Source of the DNA: Meandrina meandrites | Taxonomy: Eukaryota > Cnidaria > Anthozoa > Scleractinia > Meandrinidae | NCBI GenBank assembly: GCA_963693305.1 | Contig: OY855910.1 | Location: 23,440,362 to 23,504,361 of the forward strand | Reading direction: 5' to 3' | DNA: 64,000 nt | Part shown: positions 1-8,964 of the stretch, piece by piece | Layout: each line of letters begins with the position of its first letter | Numbering within the stretch: position 1 is the stretch's first letter | Made by a program: the position numbers and the translations under genes | Notes under the pieces: model-generated | What the model saw: the letters and a program-made list of their open reading frames with translations, nothing else | The model's database searches: none | What the model was told of the DNA's origin: nothing

Positions 1-379
1 TGCGCGGAGAAATCTTATATCGCCGACCACAACGAAGAAACAACAACTACTACAACGGGAGATAAAATTATTGCGCCCTCTCAAGAAGGGTCCAGTCTAC
101 AATGAAATCAAGACTCTTCTTATTGGCATAACTAGGATCTCAAGTAATAGTTATAGTTGAACTATAGAAGTGAATGACGATAAGGGTCGGATACATCTTT
201 AAAAAAAAAAAGAACTCGTGAAGACGAAGAAGGCCTAGGAGTTAAAACACAAGACCAAGCTACTAAACGAGGACACATCTGAAACTACTGAAAAAAACTC
301 TTGAATCACGGCACGGCTCTTGCTTCTTGAATCATGGCAATAAAATAAAAAAGCTCTACACGCTGATCCAGAAAAGTTG

Positions 380-640
380 TTATTATGGTGTAGCGAACGC
401 GATTGATGTTGATATCAAACCCGAAGACATCGAGGTTTTTCACAAATTACATCGCGCTTTATTTGAAAGGAAGTAGGCCTAATATCGTTAATATTTGTGG
501 AAAAAAGTCGAAAGCGAAACTGTATAAAGAAGAATTTAAATACGTGATGTAAGAATATCCGAGGTTTTTCGGTGAACCAATAAGAATCTACTCTAAAGAC
601 GACCTTGCGGAAAAACAGTGAACTTACTTTCTAATGGACC
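380..640 (+). pseudogene. Possible LINE ORF1-like fragment
   Basis: A broken reading runs through this stretch with residues such as DIKPEDIEVFHKLHR followed by NIVNICGKKSKAKLYKEEFKY. The pattern 'DIE..H+L' followed by a V/I-rich strand and a lysine-rich stretch resembles the ORF1 protein of L1-type LINEs (established family pattern). It is interrupted by stops, so at best it is a relic. No other part of a LINE is visible beside it. The match is weak and could be chance. Confidence 0.25.
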
Positions 641-813
641 TGGAGTGGAGGACGCAGACACGGCCGCGAGTAACGCTTACTCCCTTTATTTACTCTGCCT
701 TCTCCATCACGGCTATCAAGCTTACTTAATGCAGGTAATTTATTTGTTTATATTCCCGCCATATATTTACAGTTAAAATGGGCATTAATGACTGGTGCAT
801 TGACTTCGCTTAA

Positions 814-1987
814 AGGGACTGTATCATCTGTGGCGCATGCGCGCGACGGAGCGAGCTCTCTTGAAAGCGTAGGGTAAACTATTTCAAGTTCGTCGGGAGA
901 ATCGTTTTCCGTTTCCATCGAGTTATATCTCAGCCATCCTTGTGAAGTTTGTGTAGAAATTTATTGTCGAACTTTCCTCATCGTTCACAGAACCTTTTTG
1001 CCTAGTTATTTTTCAGTCTTTTCGCTTTTAGAGCAAGTTTTGTGCACAGCTACGTGGATGTATTATGCCTTTGCATGACAGCCATTGAAGTGGCAGCGGC
1101 CTTGAAATGTTTTGCGACAACAACGCCACGAAACTCCAGGTTTTGGAAAGGAGCCATCTGGTGGTTTGGCTAGATAGCATATTCTGGTCATTGGCTATGT
1201 GGGTCGCTGAAAAGATACCTAAATTGTGGAGAAAAGATCAAACGTTTGCAAGTGATGTTTCAACGAACACAGCGAGAGATGCAACACTTCGCAGTGTTGT
1301 GTTTGCCGTGACATCAACGCCTTTTAACGGTAGGCTTTGTCGGTCGAAACATATCCGCTCGTTCTACATTGCGGAATTTATTTCGCTCGCTCTTTATAGC
1401 CTATTTAGCAAAGAGTTCAATATCAAGGACATCGTTTTGTTTTACTTGGCGTCGCAGTGATTCGCGATGATCAAACAATTTATGGAAAACATGCTTCTAT
1501 GCGGTCACGGATCGTTTGGGTTGCATTTGCTATTTTGAACATGAGAATAGTGGTACATGACGTTTTAAATCTTTAGCGTTTGGAATCTCTTTTCTTGTTT
1601 GTAGAGCGGTATAACTAAAAAATTGAATTTTGATTTATTTTGTTTGTGTATGTTCTGTATGTTGTCTGCGTTCGCTGAAAGCGACACGCTAAGCTCAAAC
1701 AATACACATCTGTGCAAAAGACTTCGCTTCTAACATCTTTACTGAAGTGGACAAATAACATTATCTTACATTAGCTTTATTTGCAAGGCTGAATTCAGTT
1801 TGCCGAGTTTGATTTTATGCGACCAGAGTTTATCGGCATGTTATCGTAATTATCATATCTCGTAGAGCTTGTACGTGCCCTCGCGTCCTGTTTCTTATCG
1901 TATTACGGCACGAAACAATAGAATTTTGACAGATGTAACGCCAACTAATAACCCCAGTGCGCAGAATCACCAGCTGACACAGTCCCT
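814..1987. mobile_element. DNA transposon with TTAA target duplication (Kolobok/piggyBac-like)
   Basis: The ends are inverted copies: AGGGACTGTATCA at 814 and the complement of TGACACAGTCCCT ending at 1987. Both are flanked directly by TTAA (810-813 and 1988-1991), the target duplication of Kolobok and piggyBac superfamilies. Length is 1174 bp, short for an autonomous copy, so it is probably non-autonomous. Outside the 13-bp termini the two ends soon diverge. The only open frame of note is at 1107-1460. Superfamily placement is inference from the target site. Confidence 0.75.
1107..1460 (+). CDS. Unrecognised 117-aa open frame inside TTAA element
   Basis: An uninterrupted frame of 117 codons lies wholly inside the TTAA-flanked element. 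I recognise no domain; there is no THAP zinc-finger pattern or DDE triad as expected for a Kolobok transposase. The C-terminal third is hydrophobic (FYIAEFISLALYSLF). It may be a transposase remnant, or simply a chance frame. No splice or promoter evidence supports expression. Confidence 0.2.
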   Translation: MFCDNNATKLQVLERSHLVVWLDSIFWSLAMWVAEKIPKLWRKDQTFASDVSTNTARDATLRSVVFAVTSTPFNGRLCRSKHIRSFYIAEFISLALYSLFSKEFNIKDIVLFYLASQ

Positions 1988-2595
1988 TTAAAGTTTACTC
2001 TCTTTAATGGTCCGCGAGCTCTACCTTTACAATAGACATCTATTTTTTTTTCCAGTGATCTTGAACAAACAAACTTTTAAAAATAATCAGCATCGAATCC
2101 TGCTATCTAAAGCCATGAAAGGATCAACTTAAACTATATTTATTTGTAATATTTTGGACAAACACATCCTACGTCCATATTCAGTGAGAAAGCTCATATT
2201 TGTCCGATTAAGGGTGGTCTTTTGAAAATATTATAAGCTCAACAATGAAATCGCTGAACCTCATTTATTACATTTCTGACTCGGGTAGCTTACCATCTTT
2301 CAACGGTAAAAGTTTAAGAAAAAAGAAATGTTAGAAAACTTTTAAGTGAACATCCTAAAAGAGAAATTCCCGTAAAAATGAATTATTTAGTAAGCTCGAC
2401 GATTAAAGGTAACACTTTTATTAAGTAAAGTCAGGAGCCATAATGGGAGGAGACCGTAAGCGCGAGACCTGGCCTTGTCCCTATGATATGGGTCAAAATT
2501 TCTATTTTTAGAACAAATCGTGTCATCCCGCGAGGCGCGCGCGCGTACTGCCGCGAGGATTTCGCGAGGACGTCGCGCGGAGAAATATAAACAAA

Positions 2596-3006
2596 ATGGC
2601 GTCCAAAATAACCTCTGCAAGTGAAGTAAACACTGGCTTTCTTTCATCAGTTTCTATTCCTAATTTACGTCAAGGTCTCCTTGAGCACTTCTTTGAATGT
2701 AGCCATGAAAGTGAGGATGATTCAAGTGATTCGGATGTCTGCAGTAGTATTTTTTTCGGACAAATCCAGTCGCGAAGACTCGTTAAACATGTCGTACGAG
2801 GAATCACACAGTGTTCAAGTAATAGATCAAAAACGAGTGCGAGGTTTTCATCAGGGGTTCCAAACACCGAGAAACAGATGAAAGCACGACGCCGAAGGCG
2901 GAGTGCTTTTATTGTTTCGAGGTGTTTGGAACCCCTGATGAAAAACGAAGCACGAGTTTTTGAGCTGGCTTCTCAAACTAGCATGAGAATTTTTTTCGAA
3001 GAATAG
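2596..3006 (+). CDS. Unrecognised 136-aa open frame within the TIR element
   Basis: The frame opens with MASKITSASEV in the context ACAAAATGGCG, a good translation-start context. It has an acidic-serine run (ESEDDSSDSD, residues about 38-47) and a basic run (KARRRRR) that falls on the inverted-repeat hairpin at 2846-2944, so the second half is probably hairpin DNA read through rather than conserved protein. It ends 131 bp before the DUF3504-like frame and might be an upstream exon of it. No domain recognised. Confidence 0.3.
   Translation: MASKITSASEVNTGFLSSVSIPNLRQGLLEHFFECSHESEDDSSDSDVCSSIFFGQIQSRRLVKHVVRGITQCSSNRSKTSARFSSGVPNTEKQMKARRRRRSAFIVSRCLEPLMKNEARVFELASQTSMRIFFEE
2846..2944. repeat. 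Foldback hairpin of about 100 nt
   Basis: An arm of about 32 bp starting TTTTCATCAGGGGTTCC is repeated inverted at 2911-2944 with a single small difference. The loop contains a second nested pair (AAAGCAC...GTGCTTT and GCC-GAA-GGC), so the whole segment can fold into one long hairpin. It looks like a small foldback insertion inside the open frame starting at 2596. Confidence 0.75.
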
Positions 3007-3137
3007 GTAATTAGTAGGCGTGCTCAATAGGCTATTGTCTGTTTTTTATTCATATGGTAAATGAAATGAATATTTTATATGCGGCCATGTGGGCAAGTTT
3101 TAAAGGTTGAATTTTTAATAAACTAACATTATGCCGC

Positions 3138-3552
3138 GTGATGGAGATCGAGTCCAGATCAGAACGTTTTCGAGTTCCAAAAACCTCTTCTCAAGAAAAT
3201 GTTTTGGTGAATGATGCTGTTCCAGCTTCAACTAAGTATAAAAACAAGTGGGCTGTGAACATTTTTGCCGAATGGCAGAGGTTGAGAGAGGTTAAAGTTC
3301 CGGTATTAGATTGTGGCGGTCTCTTCAAGGACTACGATTTACACAAGGTTACCGCTGTGAGTGTAGATATTGCTGGAATGGACGCTCTGTCGCTGAACTA
3401 TTGGTTGTCAAAATTTGTGATGGAGGTAGCTAAAAAGTCCGGTGAAAGATACCCTCCCAAGTCTGTTTATGGTATCATTTGTGCCCTCAGCGTTATTTGG
3501 AGGAGAAAAATGGATCAGAAGCTTTGAATCCTCTGGACGCTAGTGACAAAAG
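3138..3552 (+). pseudogene. DUF3504/Crypton-like (KIAA1958/ZMYM-type) N-terminal domain, exon 1, frameshifted
   Basis: The frame from ATG 3138 encodes an N-terminal tail and then a helical domain with STKYKNKWAVNIFAEWQ, LSLNYWLSKFVMEVAKKSG and ERYPPKSVYGIICAL. This is the recognised N-terminal, DNA-binding-like part of the DUF3504 family, domesticated or mobile relatives of Crypton tyrosine recombinases abundant in cnidarians. Near 3490 the reading frame jumps: the family-like continuation (EALNPLDASDKR) is in another frame, as expected from a one-base deletion, while the original frame stops at 3525-3527. A GT donor at 3553 follows ...GACAAAAG in the shifted frame. So this is a real gene segment, now broken, sitting within the inverted-repeat element. 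Confidence 0.7.
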
Positions 3553-3637
3553 GTACTTGACAACTTTTAGACCGAATTGGTTACTTATTTAAAATGCACT
3601 GTTTCAGGACGTTAATTTTGTGTGTTATTTTTTGAAG

Positions 3638-3779
3638 GTTTGTCCTTTTCCGACGTTGCTTAGATGCCGAGATGAAGAATGGCGTTCGAGAAGGAATAAT
3701 ATGTTGCTGTATTGTTGTTGTAAGCAATGATTTAAGCGGGAAAACTGCTGTATTTAGAATTATAATTAAGACTGATTAA
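3638..3779 (+). pseudogene. DUF3504-like gene, exon 2
   Basis: After an 85-bp GT...AG intron (3553-3637) the frame resumes with FVLFRRCLDAEMKNGVREG, which is the typical DUF3504 continuation, spliced in phase through an AG|G (Arg) codon. The frame then drifts into non-homologous residues and stops at 3777-3779. The catalytic core of a tyrosine recombinase (R..HxxR..Y) is not seen downstream, so the gene is truncated. Confidence 0.6.
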
Positions 3780-4332
3780 AATTCAAGTTTCTTGATCAGT
3801 GTCTTGATCAGTTTTTGAACTAATCCACCGTGTCTTGATCGGTATGTTCATTGGGTATCAACATACACGCACCTGACCCAATTGATGCGAGCTGATTGGG
3901 TCATCAGCTCATGAATAATTAATGAGTTTGAGAAGACAATTTACTAAACGTTTCACAGCGAAGCGATATGGGCAACCAAAGAATACAGAATGACAGCAAA
4001 AAAGGAGAAAACATATTTTTGCCGAAATACGATTGTATACGCCATTTCGACCTTTCCTTGATGTTTCGTTGTAAGTTACATGTGACTTTCATAACAAAGA
4101 CATAAAATTACATATATATTGCAGAATGAAAATATTTTCATTTAAGTCACTTATCCGACTAATGCTGCTCCAAAATATTTCTTTTAGTATCCTGTATTAT
4201 AATTCGCAGTGCAGCTAAAACATTGTTGAAAAGTGTGGAAAGATCGGAAACTTCCAGCAAAAGTTGTAATGAAGCAGAAGAGGATTCATTTTTTTTCGAA
4301 TTAAAAAAATCTACCTATTTTTCTAAGTTTAT

Positions 4333-4787
4333 TTTCAAGTATGAAAAAATGCAGCATATGTGCAAACGGCTTTATCTGGTTTCATGTGTCTAGTCTCGAT
4401 GAAACCGATTCGACTTTGGCTCGCCAAGATAGCTACCTTTCTCGCTCTTGTTACAGTAAATTATTCACACTACCCGCATTCTCAAGATTATTTAGCACCT
4501 GGAAATAAACATGCCACGGTTAAAATTGCGGCTGAGCTTTGTATTCATGCATTTTATTTAGCAATGAATGTGGTATGTGGCGTGCCATGTTCAATTCCAG
4601 GTGCTAAATAATCTTGAGAATGCGGCAAGTTTGAATAATTTACTGTTACCCGAGGGTTTTCAAATGGAAGACGCGGAGTAGCTATCTTGGCAAGCAAAAT
4701 TCGACGCATTTCATCGAGACTAGATTCACGAAAGTAGACAAAGCCGTTTGCATATATGCTGTATTTTCTCATACTTAAAAATACAAG
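4333..4787. repeat. Foldback repeat, arms about 190-210 bp
   Basis: Sequence at 4333-4518 is repeated inverted at 4578-4787 with roughly 80 percent identity by eye, e.g. GCAAACGGCTTT, CTAGTCTCGATGAAA and ATTCTCAAGATTATTTAGCA occur in both arms. The loop is about 60 bp. It lies within the 3.3-kb inverted-repeat element. Open frames across it are shadows of the palindrome. Confidence 0.8.
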
Positions 4788-5896
4788 AAAAAAATCCGTA
4801 TTTTTTTTTTAATTCTAATTTCCGCACCGTAAACCTCTTCCTCCTCATTTGTTTACAACTTTTGCTAGGAGTTTCTTTCCATACTTTTCAGCAACGTTTT
4901 AGTTGGCATTGGCTTTCAAATAATCTATGGGATCTTAGCATAGCTTGAACGTTGTTGTAGCTCCCAATTATACACGAGCATAATATTTTGAAGCGAAAGT
5001 TCAACAGTCAACTGTGCAGCAATTTCTTCGCAGCCGATTTCATTGAATCTTGCTCACACTAAAAATTGGATAATTTGAACTTGTTGACTTTGATAAGAAA
5101 AAATTTATCTTCCCGTTAAGAAAATATTCGCGTTTTTTTTTTCATAAATATATTTTTTCAAAAGCGCTAATATCTCGTGATCGTTTGCCTTGTTTGCTCT
5201 TTATTTTAAAGCTTTATAAAATTTGAACATTTGTTTTTCGATTTCTAAAAATCAGAAAAATCGGGTGAGGTTCACATGCCCAAAGCTTGATTTAGAAAAG
5301 AGCACCTCCGTTCCCCAGAAATAGCCGCGGGCCATCTTAACCAAAGTACAATCCAAATGTAAACGAGTCATGGTGAATTATCTTACTGAGAACACTTTTC
5401 TAGATTAGTCCTGTGCTTAACTGACAAAAAATCCGGGAGATGAATTTAGCACGATACGAAAGCTGCACAGCCTAATGTATAAATAGCGTCCGTACAAAAT
5501 TTATGGTTCACAGAACGACTGATTTATTTTTCGTTCTCAAGTTAAAACACAGAGTCTTTTGCGGCAGATTTACTCGCGAATCACATGATGCTAGTCACGC
5601 AACTCCGGCAACATCGACGCGAGAACCCACGCATCCGCGCGTGTCTGCCTGTTCTAAAAATATAAAAATTTTCTCGTATCATAGGGTGCGTGGATGTCGC
5701 GCTTACGGTCTCCTCCCATTATGGCTCCTGGTAAAGTGAAGCTATCTGTTTTAATTTCGCCTTTCTTAACACAAGAAGCAGATAAACAGAACTTTTAAGA
5801 CGCTAAACACGTTGTTAGAAGATTATGACGTATGGAGGGTGCTCGGCTTTAATACAACAAGACGAATTTTTTTTTTTTTGGCCTCATTCCACTTAC

Positions 5897-5968
5897 AGAT
5901 TTAAAAGTTCTGTCAGGTTGTTAAACACACCCTCAGGAAGAGACGTAATAGCGTTGTGAGATAATTCC
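5897..5968 (-). CDS. Leucine-rich-repeat exon (72 nt), leftmost of the series
   Basis: On the minus strand an AG acceptor and a GTAAG donor bracket exactly 72 nt. Entering in phase 2 it encodes one 24-residue LRR containing LSHNAITSLPEGVFNNL, the LxxNxIxxLPxGxF pattern of extracellular LRRs. The same phase and length recur in six other exons to the right. This is the most 3' unit visible; an 11.4-kb intron holding the BEL element and R1a separates it from the next. One-repeat, phase-2 exons of about 72 nt are the known gene structure of LGR-type receptors and other extracellular LRR proteins. Confidence 0.85.
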
Positions 5969-6033
5969 CTGTTTAAATGTTTCAACAAATGCATAATCAC
6001 ACAATAAGGTAAATGGTAACAAAAAACAATATT

Positions 6034-8260
6034 AATAGCGGAGCTCCCGCGGGCGTCGAAGGCGCCCGCGGGCGGAGCCCCATACCCATAGAAAATGGGA
6101 AATCCATCAAGCCAAGAAAATTTGGTGGTCGCCCGCGTCCGTACGTACGTACGTACGTACGTCCGTACGTATGAACGTACACACGGATTAGGCCTGGGAC
6201 GACTTTATCTTTGTCCTTGATTTGGAGTCCTTCTTACGCAAAAAGTAACACAAAAACACTTTTTCGTTTGTTGAAACTTGTAAGAACAATTTATTACTTC
6301 AGCGTTTTTTTTTTTCTCATGTTTTCTCATGATCTGAACATGTCATTTCAGCTTAAACGAAGTGGTTGTATGAAAAGGCGGCAAATAGTTGGTACGTTGT
6401 TCACTTTTTAACCTGAATGAAAGACGCGAAGAAAGATCAAAGCATGCTGGAAAACATAGTTCTTCGTGAATATTTCTCGCTCTATTTACTCATCTACATC
6501 ATGACAACTCATGCCAAATGATTTAGGACAACCTCTTAACGGGAAGATCCGAAATAATTGCCGACTTCAACATGATATACATCGGACAACACCGAGAGTT
6601 GAAGCACTGCGGCTAACCAAGGCTGAAAAATTAATTGAGCTGACGTTGAGCTAAAATAAAAGTGAGCTCAGAGCCGGTGAAGTTCACTAACTGATGGATA
6701 AAAGACTGTTAACAGCTACACCGAAAGGAAAGGAGAGATCAATCTTCGCTGATAATTCAAAACATGTATATGCCGCTGGTGTTGGAGTAAGCCGTACAAC
6801 GGGTGGCGTTTTCGTTTCTGATATATATTGTGCTGGTTTGAAATTTTTGCCCTGCAGAATTTACAAGCCTTCCCCAAACGTGAGGTAACAAACCTAAATG
6901 TATATATGCAGTAAGCATAAGTTTGATTTTATTGTGAGAATCTGTTTATACTATACTTCATTTATAAACGAATTTGAAGTAGTGTCGGTTTTCAGATCTT
7001 CCCGTATAATTCAATTAAATGCTGCTCACAAACCTGTTCACGTTTGTACATTTCACACAGACATTGTTTATTAAATATTTCGTTTAGGTTAATTGTTTTG
7101 TGCTTTAGTTAGTGGAGTTAACTGTGATGTTCATGATTGACCATGATTTACAATAAGCTTATCAAATTATTAAGTTTCACGGATCAAAATCACGATTTCG
7201 CTTTTTAAATTACAAACTACACGTACAGAAAAAACCTGCGAAACAAAACTCAGCGATACTGCACACCAATATATATTTAAGCGATCTATTATCCAACCGC
7301 TCTTTTTTTTCTCGCTTGAATTTGTTTTCTTTCTCTTATCAGCAAGTGTGTTGAAATCGTAAACCAATATTTCGCCGATTTCGTTGCGAGTTACCTGTGC
7401 TTGGCTGAGCAAGTTCAGACTTAACCTTCCACATATTTGCTTACCAGAAATGAAGAAAATTGAATCAGTTCTCTGCATAAAATTCTATAAGGTTTTTAGC
7501 AAGGCGTACGGTAAAACAGAATTAGTTAATCATGCAACCAAACTGCAACGAAAAGAACACGGTTCAAACCAGTCAAAACAACACTGTAAGCTTTATATTC
7601 TAAATTAGCGTGCACCACTTTCCAAATCACAAACTGCCACAATTTTTACACAAAATCTGCTTTAAAATGACTTACAAAACCGGCACCATCAATTTGCAGA
7701 GTTTGTTTTCCGCCGTGAGTTTTGTTTGCCGTAGCGTGAGTTCATTTTGTTTACTGTGTTTAGCAACGAGTTTACTTAGTTTGTTTTGCTGTATTTTTGT
7801 TTTTGCTTTGAGTTATTTTTTTTATGCCCTAACTGTTTTGCTGTAAATCAAAGCAAGACCAAGGTCCTTTTTACATTGAATAAGTCATAAAGGTTTATTG
7901 ACATAGTGTACAGTAAACGTTGTATAAAGTTTTACTAAGATTTGTTGTTGCGTCACGTGCGTAGTGAGGAACCCAATAAAGTGCACTCGTCAATTTTAAT
8001 TTTAGAACCTGTCATAGGCGAAAATTTAGAAGGATTAACCTCGAAATATATTGACATCGCCTTCGTCAACAAAACCATGAGAGGTTTTTACATGTAAGAT
8101 ATTAAGTTTAACCATGAGCGATTAAAAATTAATTTATTTTGAACCCTTATGGGCCACTGTATAAGCTTAGAAATAGTGTGGCTACTTATTTGGTAACACT
8201 GTAATTAAATTGGGAAAAAATAATAAATGGGAGCTCCGCTTTTAGGCCTGCCTAAATCTA
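6034..8260 (+). mobile_element. R1 repeat family, long copy a
   Basis: One of three long copies of an unclassified dispersed element. It begins near TAATAGCGGAGCTCCC and ends with GGGAGCTCCGCT followed by the palindrome TTTAGGCCTGCCTAAA, so AGCGGAGCTCCC is inverted at the two ends. Just inside the 5' end is a strong GC hairpin (CCCGCGGGCG / CGCCCGCGGG, 6051-6077) and a (CGTA)n run. No recognisable protein is encoded; a short frame at 6694 (MDKRLLTATPKGK) is shared with copy c but has no known domain. It lies in the intron between the two leftmost LRR exons, antisense to them. Confidence 0.8.
6140..6172. repeat. (CGTA)n microsatellite within R1a
   Basis: The tract CGTACGTACGTACG with two interruptions (GTCCGTA). 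A similar but shorter tract is present at the same place in copy b (about 40765-40810), so it belongs to the element. Confidence 0.85.
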
Positions 8261-8636
8261 TATATTATTATTTATGAACCGAAAGAATCTGGATTGAATA
8301 TTTTTCTTAGAATCGTGTGTAGTTTACAAGTTTTACTAATGGGGTGCTGACGAAATAACTTCCTACCGTATTTTGGGTGCACGGTTGTATAAAAACTTAA
8401 GTGCTTCATGTATTCACATTGGATTTTGCGATTTTGCATTGGATTATCCTGAGTACGAATTCACTACGATAGAGTACAAGGGGAGTGACGATAAGGAAAA
8501 ATTTAGTTCTCCGGATCACGAGGAAAAAATTTAGTAAAACTTTCACTTCGTCAACACATTGCTAAAAGTCACGTTTTGGCCTTATTTTAAAGCTATTTGA
8601 TGGAAGGTATGTTTATCGCTCGGTCCTTTTACAATC
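8261..8636. other. Intronic spacer, nothing recognised
   Basis: AT-rich sequence between the end of R1a and the target duplication of the BEL element. No exon pattern or RNA gene seen. Confidence 0.5.
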
Positions 8637-8641
8637 ATTAG

Positions 8642-8952
8642 TGTTGTAACCTTAGTTCGATACTTTGTTGCGTTTTGTTATTTGTCATGTTGGGTACCCT
8701 GTAAACCCAATGGGCTTAGCGGCCGCGTCTTTAGAGGACGAGAAAACAGTCGCCATGCTTTGTAGATTTGTAGTTTTGGATTTTTCGGGGAAAATCTCCA
8801 ACATAATGTAAGTTCTCGAAAAATCTTCAGTTTAAGACTTTACAGGTTTACTTATTGTTCAATAATATTTGATTTTTTAGCGAATCGTAACCCTTTGTAA
8901 GCGATCTCGATGGTTGGATAAATTTTGTGGATTTGTGGAATTTACGACTACA
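8642..8952 (+). repeat. BEL element 5' LTR
   Basis: 311 bp, TG...CA ends, matching the right LTR base for base by eye. It contains a GTAAGT at 8808 and a T-rich AG at 8879-8880 that together look like a 73-bp intron. The gag-pol frame is already open inside this LTR from ATG 8914. No TGG-starting primer-binding site immediately follows. Confidence 0.95.
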
Positions 8953-8964
8953 TTTCATTCGATT

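Larger units (their letters stand above)
2432..5730. mobile_element. 3.3-kb inverted-repeat element with 7-bp target duplication, carrying a DUF3504-like gene
   Basis: The first 34 bp (from CAGGAGCCATAATGGGAGG at 2432) recur exactly as an inverted copy ending at 5730; weaker similarity extends to about 100 bp. The sequence GTAAAGT flanks it at both ends (2425-2431 and 5731-5737), which fits a 7-bp target-site duplication. Inside lie a start with good context at 2596, a spliced DUF3504/Crypton-like gene fragment (3138-3779), a 100-nt hairpin and a 450-bp foldback. I do not recognise a DDE transposase. A 7-bp duplication is unusual (Dada and some P or Mutator-like elements come close). The element may be a non-autonomous carrier of a captured gene, or a new class. 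Confidence 0.72.
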
